Of a DNA stretch of 34,724 nt, positions 32,449 to 34,724 are shown one piece after another (the first letter of the stretch is position 1; each line of letters opens with the position of its first letter). This DNA is from Vibrio sp. 05-20-BW147 (GTDB taxonomy: Bacteria > Pseudomonadota > Gammaproteobacteria > Enterobacterales > Vibrionaceae): contig NZ_SZTO01000027.1 in NCBI RefSeq assembly GCF_013369385.1, positions 1 through 34,724 on the forward strand, written 5' to 3'. Position numbers and translations under genes: made by a program. The notes under the pieces were generated by a model that was not told the DNA's origin, searched no databases, and saw nothing but the letters and a program-made list of their open reading frames with translations.

Positions 32449-33693
32449 ATGAAAAATAGGTGGTTAATTGCCGCTTCAGCCGTGGGTATTCACGGTTCTA
32501 TTGGCTCTGTCTACGCATGGAGCGTATTCAATCTCCCTTTGGAACAGACCTTTAACTGGGACCGTTCCGCCGTTGCAAGCACTTTCAGTCTCGCTATTTT
32601 CTTTTTAGGGCTTTCTGCAGCGATCATGGGACATTTTGTTGAGCGACATGGCCCAAGAAAAGCAGGATTGCTAGCCGCAACATTTTGGGGAATAGGGTTG
32701 TTGATCGCTGGCTTTGGTACCTCTATTGGCAATATTTACTTGCTCTGGCTAGGCTACGGCGTCTTTGGAGGGATTGGCTTGGGGATCGGTTATATCACAC
32801 CGGTCTCAACCCTAGTCAAATGGTTCCCGGATAGACGTGGTTTTGCGACAGGTCTCGCCATTATGGGCTTTGGCTTCGGTGCAATGATCGGTGGCCCGGT
32901 ATTTGGCTACTTAATGGAAAACTTTTCTATTCCGTTTACCTTTTACTCTTCAGGTCTCGTTTACATGGCAGTGATGGCACTTTCTGCTCTTTACCTAGAG
33001 CGACCACCTGTAGGTTGGATGCCTGAAGGTATGAAAGAAGCCGTAGCAGCCGGAACTAAACGCGTAGTGCAAGATCTGACTCAACAAACCGCGAATGAAG
33101 CCGTTAAGACAGTCCCTTTTTACTGGTTGTGGATAATGATGTTTATTAATATTTCCTGTGGTATTGGGGTGATCTATTCCGCATCCCCGCTAGCGCAGGA
33201 AACGATTGGACTAAGTGCGACTGAAGCGGCGGCTGTTGTTGGTCTAATGGCGGTATTTAATGGAATCGGGCGCTTGGGATGGGCAACGCTGTCTGATTCA
33301 TTAGGACGTGCCAATACTTATATCACGTTCTTTTTGCTGCAAATCGTCTTGTTTGCGACTCTGCCAAATATCAGTAGCGTTCTACTCTTCCAAGTGGTGC
33401 TGTTCACCATCATGACTTGCTATGGTGGCGGTTTCGCTACTCTGCCCGCCTTTATTGGCGACCTATTTGGTACCAAACAACTTGGTGCTATTCACGGTTA
33501 CATCCTTACTGCATGGGCCGCTGCTGGCTTGGCAGGACCGCAAATCGCTGCGTACCTAAGATCAGTGACAGGAAGCTACGAGCTTACGCTTTACATCTTT
33601 GGCGATACATTTGTGATCGCATTAGCTGTGGCGATGTTGATGAAAGGATATATCACCAGAGCACGAGACAATTTAGAAACAGCTACAGCCTAA
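32449..33693 (+). CDS. OFA-family MFS transporter
   Basis: This 414-residue protein has twelve membrane segments. The pattern GSIGSVYAWSVFNLPL near the start, then VERHGPRKAG, YGVFGGIGLGIGYITPVSTLVKWFPDRRG, and later YGGGFATLPAFIGDLFGTKQLGAIHGYILTAWAAAGLAGP, is that of the oxalate/formate antiporter (OFA) family. Members move oxalate, formate, pyruvate or other small carboxylates; the substrate here is unknown. The ribosome site AGGAC lies seven bases before the ATG. It stands alone with an FNR-like box upstream, which suggests use in fermentative conditions. Confidence 0.88.
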   Translation: MKNRWLIAASAVGIHGSIGSVYAWSVFNLPLEQTFNWDRSAVASTFSLAIFFLGLSAAIMGHFVERHGPRKAGLLAATFWGIGLLIAGFGTSIGNIYLLWLGYGVFGGIGLGIGYITPVSTLVKWFPDRRGFATGLAIMGFGFGAMIGGPVFGYLMENFSIPFTFYSSGLVYMAVMALSALYLERPPVGWMPEGMKEAVAAGTKRVVQDLTQQTANEAVKTVPFYWLWIMMFINISCGIGVIYSASPLAQETIGLSATEAAAVVGLMAVFNGIGRLGWATLSDSLGRANTYITFFLLQIVLFATLPNISSVLLFQVVLFTIMTCYGGGFATLPAFIGDLFGTKQLGAIHGYILTAWAAAGLAGPQIAAYLRSVTGSYELTLYIFGDTFVIALAVAMLMKGYITRARDNLETATA

Positions 33694-33714
33694 TCAACTC
33701 ACTCAACATCCAAT

Positions 33715-33743
33715 AATGCCGCTTTTTGCGGCATTTTCTTTAT
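33715..33743 (+). terminator. Terminator of the OFA transporter
   Basis: AATGCCGC-ttttt-GCGGCATT is followed by TTCTTTATT. An eight-pair stem with a T-rich tail. Confidence 0.88.
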
Positions 33744-33828
33744 TAAAACAGACTATGATATACGCTCGCTGTCAGAGTATTTTGCGAGTTGGAGCTTGAA
33801 TAAACTGCCTAAGATAGCCGAATAAATC

Positions 33829-34330
33829 TTAGTACACTCTGCTACTCCAGGAGCATAACCGTGTTGTTTTGTAGCCAAATCTGGCTACATCTCGAAACCA
33901 AGCATCAACATTCTCTAAAGCGATATGTCCTGGGGCCTTAAGGATCGTTTCGAAATTTAATTTTTCAATCGCCTTGTATTGTTTGAGATTGCTTAGCGTG
34001 GTTTGAGCGGGAAGTTATCCATGAAAAGCCCATGTGATCGAGCAGGTAATAGATAAAGTCAGGGTGGTAGTGTTGAGCAAATTCTTTCACGATATAGGCA
34101 CCGGTAGGTCATCCAGCTCTTGGTTTTTCCTTCAGGCCCTCTAATTCTTCTTCAAGAAAAGTCTGAACCCAATTATTAACACTGGTTCGTTTCACCTTAA
34201 GAAACTTGGCGATTTGGGTGCGAAAGCGTCTATCTTTGAAATGAGCAAAGGCCAGCAGCCTCATTTTCATCTAAATAGATTTCTGCTGGCTTGCGAGCTT
34301 TTTAAAATCGATATTATTGAGGCTGTCCAT
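33829..34330 (-). pseudogene. Decayed IS630-family transposase
   Basis: On the minus strand, fragments of an IS630-type transposase appear in shifting frames. MDSLNNIDFKKLASQQKSI ends in a TAG. Then MKMRLLAFAHFKDRRF, an HTH-like IAKFLKVKRTSVNNWVQTF and LKEKPRAG end in a TGA. Then PTGAYIVKEFAQHYHPDF and FIYYLLDHMGFSWITSRS, ending in TGA. Then, after a frameshift, FETILKAPGHIALENVDAWF and RDVARFG, with the first DDE aspartate in the WFRD segment. At least three disruptions are visible and the C-terminal half is missing, so the gene is not functional. The coordinates bound the recognisable remnant. Confidence 0.9.
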
Positions 34331-34412
34331 AGCGACTAAGTCCTATCGTGAATGGCCTCAATCAGATCATATTTTCTTAGATTAGTATTATTTATCAAAC
34401 ACCAGAAATGAC

Positions 34413-34442
34413 GAAAGCCTGCAAATTACTTTGCAGGCTTTC
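34413..34442 (-). terminator. Terminator of tRNA-Ser
   Basis: A thirteen-pair stem GAAAGCCTGCAAA / TTTGCAGGCTTTC with a four-base loop directly follows the tRNA on its strand. The tail GTCATTTC is only weakly T-rich. Confidence 0.75.
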
Positions 34443-34449
34443 TATGTAG

Positions 34450-34540
34450 TGGCGGAGAGATAGGGATTTGAACCCTAGGTACGCTATTAACGTACGCCGG
34501 TTTTCAAGACCGGTGCTTTCAACCACTCAGCCATCTCTCC
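34450..34540 (-). tRNA. tRNA-Ser (anticodon UGA)
   Basis: On the minus strand GGAGAGATGG begins a type II tRNA. The acceptor GGAGAGA pairs with TCTCTCC, the D arm lies at GGCTGAGTGGTTGAAAGC, and the anticodon stem CCGGT/ACCGG closes the loop CTTGAAA (anticodon TGA). A long variable arm (CGTACG..GCGTAC) and TPsiC arm GGGTTCAAATCCC follow. G is the discriminator and CCA is encoded. The long variable arm and anticodon identify serine. It lies 88 bases downstream of the 5S gene on the same strand. Confidence 0.97.
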
Positions 34541-34593
34541 ACAAATTGTCCTAAAACTTAGTCTTACTTAAATAATGCTAGGTTTTAGTTTTG

Positions 34594-34619
34594 CTCTTAG
34601 ATTTTAACAATCTAAAAGC
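34594..34619. other. Hairpin between 5S rRNA and tRNA-Ser
   Basis: CTTAGATT-ttaac-AATCTAA forms a seven-to-eight pair stem just after the 5S gene on its strand. It may be a processing or weak termination structure; there is no clean T-run. Confidence 0.45.
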
Positions 34620-34628
34620 GGTAAGTAA

Positions 34629-34724
34629 GCCTGGCGATGTTCTACTCTCACATGGGGAAACCCCACACTACCATCGACGCTATTTCGTTTCACTTCTGAG
34701 TTCGGAATGGTGAGTTCGGAATGG
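34629..34724 (-). rRNA. 5S ribosomal RNA, 3' part
   Basis: The minus strand reads the conserved 5S segments CCGAACTCAGAAGTGAAACG, GTCGATGGTAGTGTGGGG and TTTCCCCATGTGAGAGTAG, ending CATCGCCAGGC at 34629. The 5' part lies outside the window. The edge carries a 14-base tandem duplication that a normal 5S gene does not have. The orientation places tRNA-Ser downstream, as in an rRNA operon with a distal tRNA. Confidence 0.93.
34697..34724. repeat. 14-base tandem duplication within 5S rRNA at the window edge
   Basis: TGAGTTCGGAATGG occurs twice in direct succession. Known 5S rRNA has it once (CCATTCCGAACTCA on the RNA strand). The second copy ends exactly at the last base of the window. Confidence 0.9.

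Overview
The window looks like a Vibrio chromosomal segment, probably from the smaller chromosome. The evidence is a VxrA/VxrB/DUF2861 gene cluster, a TnaC-tnaA-tnaB operon, a Vibrio-type CsrB RNA, a YibL protein, and close protein similarity to Vibrio/Enterobacteriaceae families recalled from memory. The exact species cannot be named from sequence reading alone. Both ends lie in repeated DNA: the start of an ISAs1-type transposase on the left and a 5S rRNA on the right. The window may therefore be a whole assembly contig.

Layout: 1-1081 holds the ISAs1 end and a CsrB-family regulatory RNA with its promoter and a VarA/GacA/UvrY-type upstream activating site. 1082-2479 is rimK plus a RimB-like retropepsin gene, closed by a terminator. 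2528-3310 (minus) is an MBL-fold hydrolase. 3443-10880 is a copper/silver export cluster behind a MerR/CueR-type promoter with a 19-bp spacer: a small secreted Cys/His protein, a TolC-family channel, a CusB adaptor fused to two CusF domains, a CusA pump and a Met/His-rich cupredoxin. 11045-16310 is the vxr envelope-stress two-component cluster followed by a secreted glycoside hydrolase. 16592-19629 is the tryptophanase operon with a recognisable TnaC arrest peptide.

19666-31831 is a mixed set of mostly single-gene units: an ABC-F ATPase, a small outer-membrane barrel, a ferric-reductase-like flavoprotein, an orphan PotD-like binding protein, an LDH/MDH-fold dehydrogenase with an unusual specificity loop, an EamA exporter, an L,D-transpeptidase-fold protein, an orphan periplasmic binding protein, a SetA-like sugar exporter divergent from an AraC regulator, and yibL. 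32449-33693 is an OFA-family MFS transporter behind an FNR-like box. The right end holds a decayed IS630 transposase, tRNA-Ser(UGA) and a partial 5S rRNA that carries a 14-bp tandem duplication.

Functionally, two physiological blocks stand out. The copper block covers all compartments: periplasmic scavenging (cupredoxin, CusF domains, small Cys/His protein), inner-membrane pumping (CusA) and outer-membrane exit (TolC). The vxr block couples a cell-envelope sensor kinase to a DUF2861 periplasmic protein and possibly a glycoside hydrolase. No wholly new defence or mobile system is visible. The most novel-looking items are the degenerate second CusF domain, the small Cys/His protein at the head of the copper operon, the vxr-linked glycoside hydrolase, and the dehydrogenase with an isoleucine where lactate and malate enzymes have Gln or Arg.
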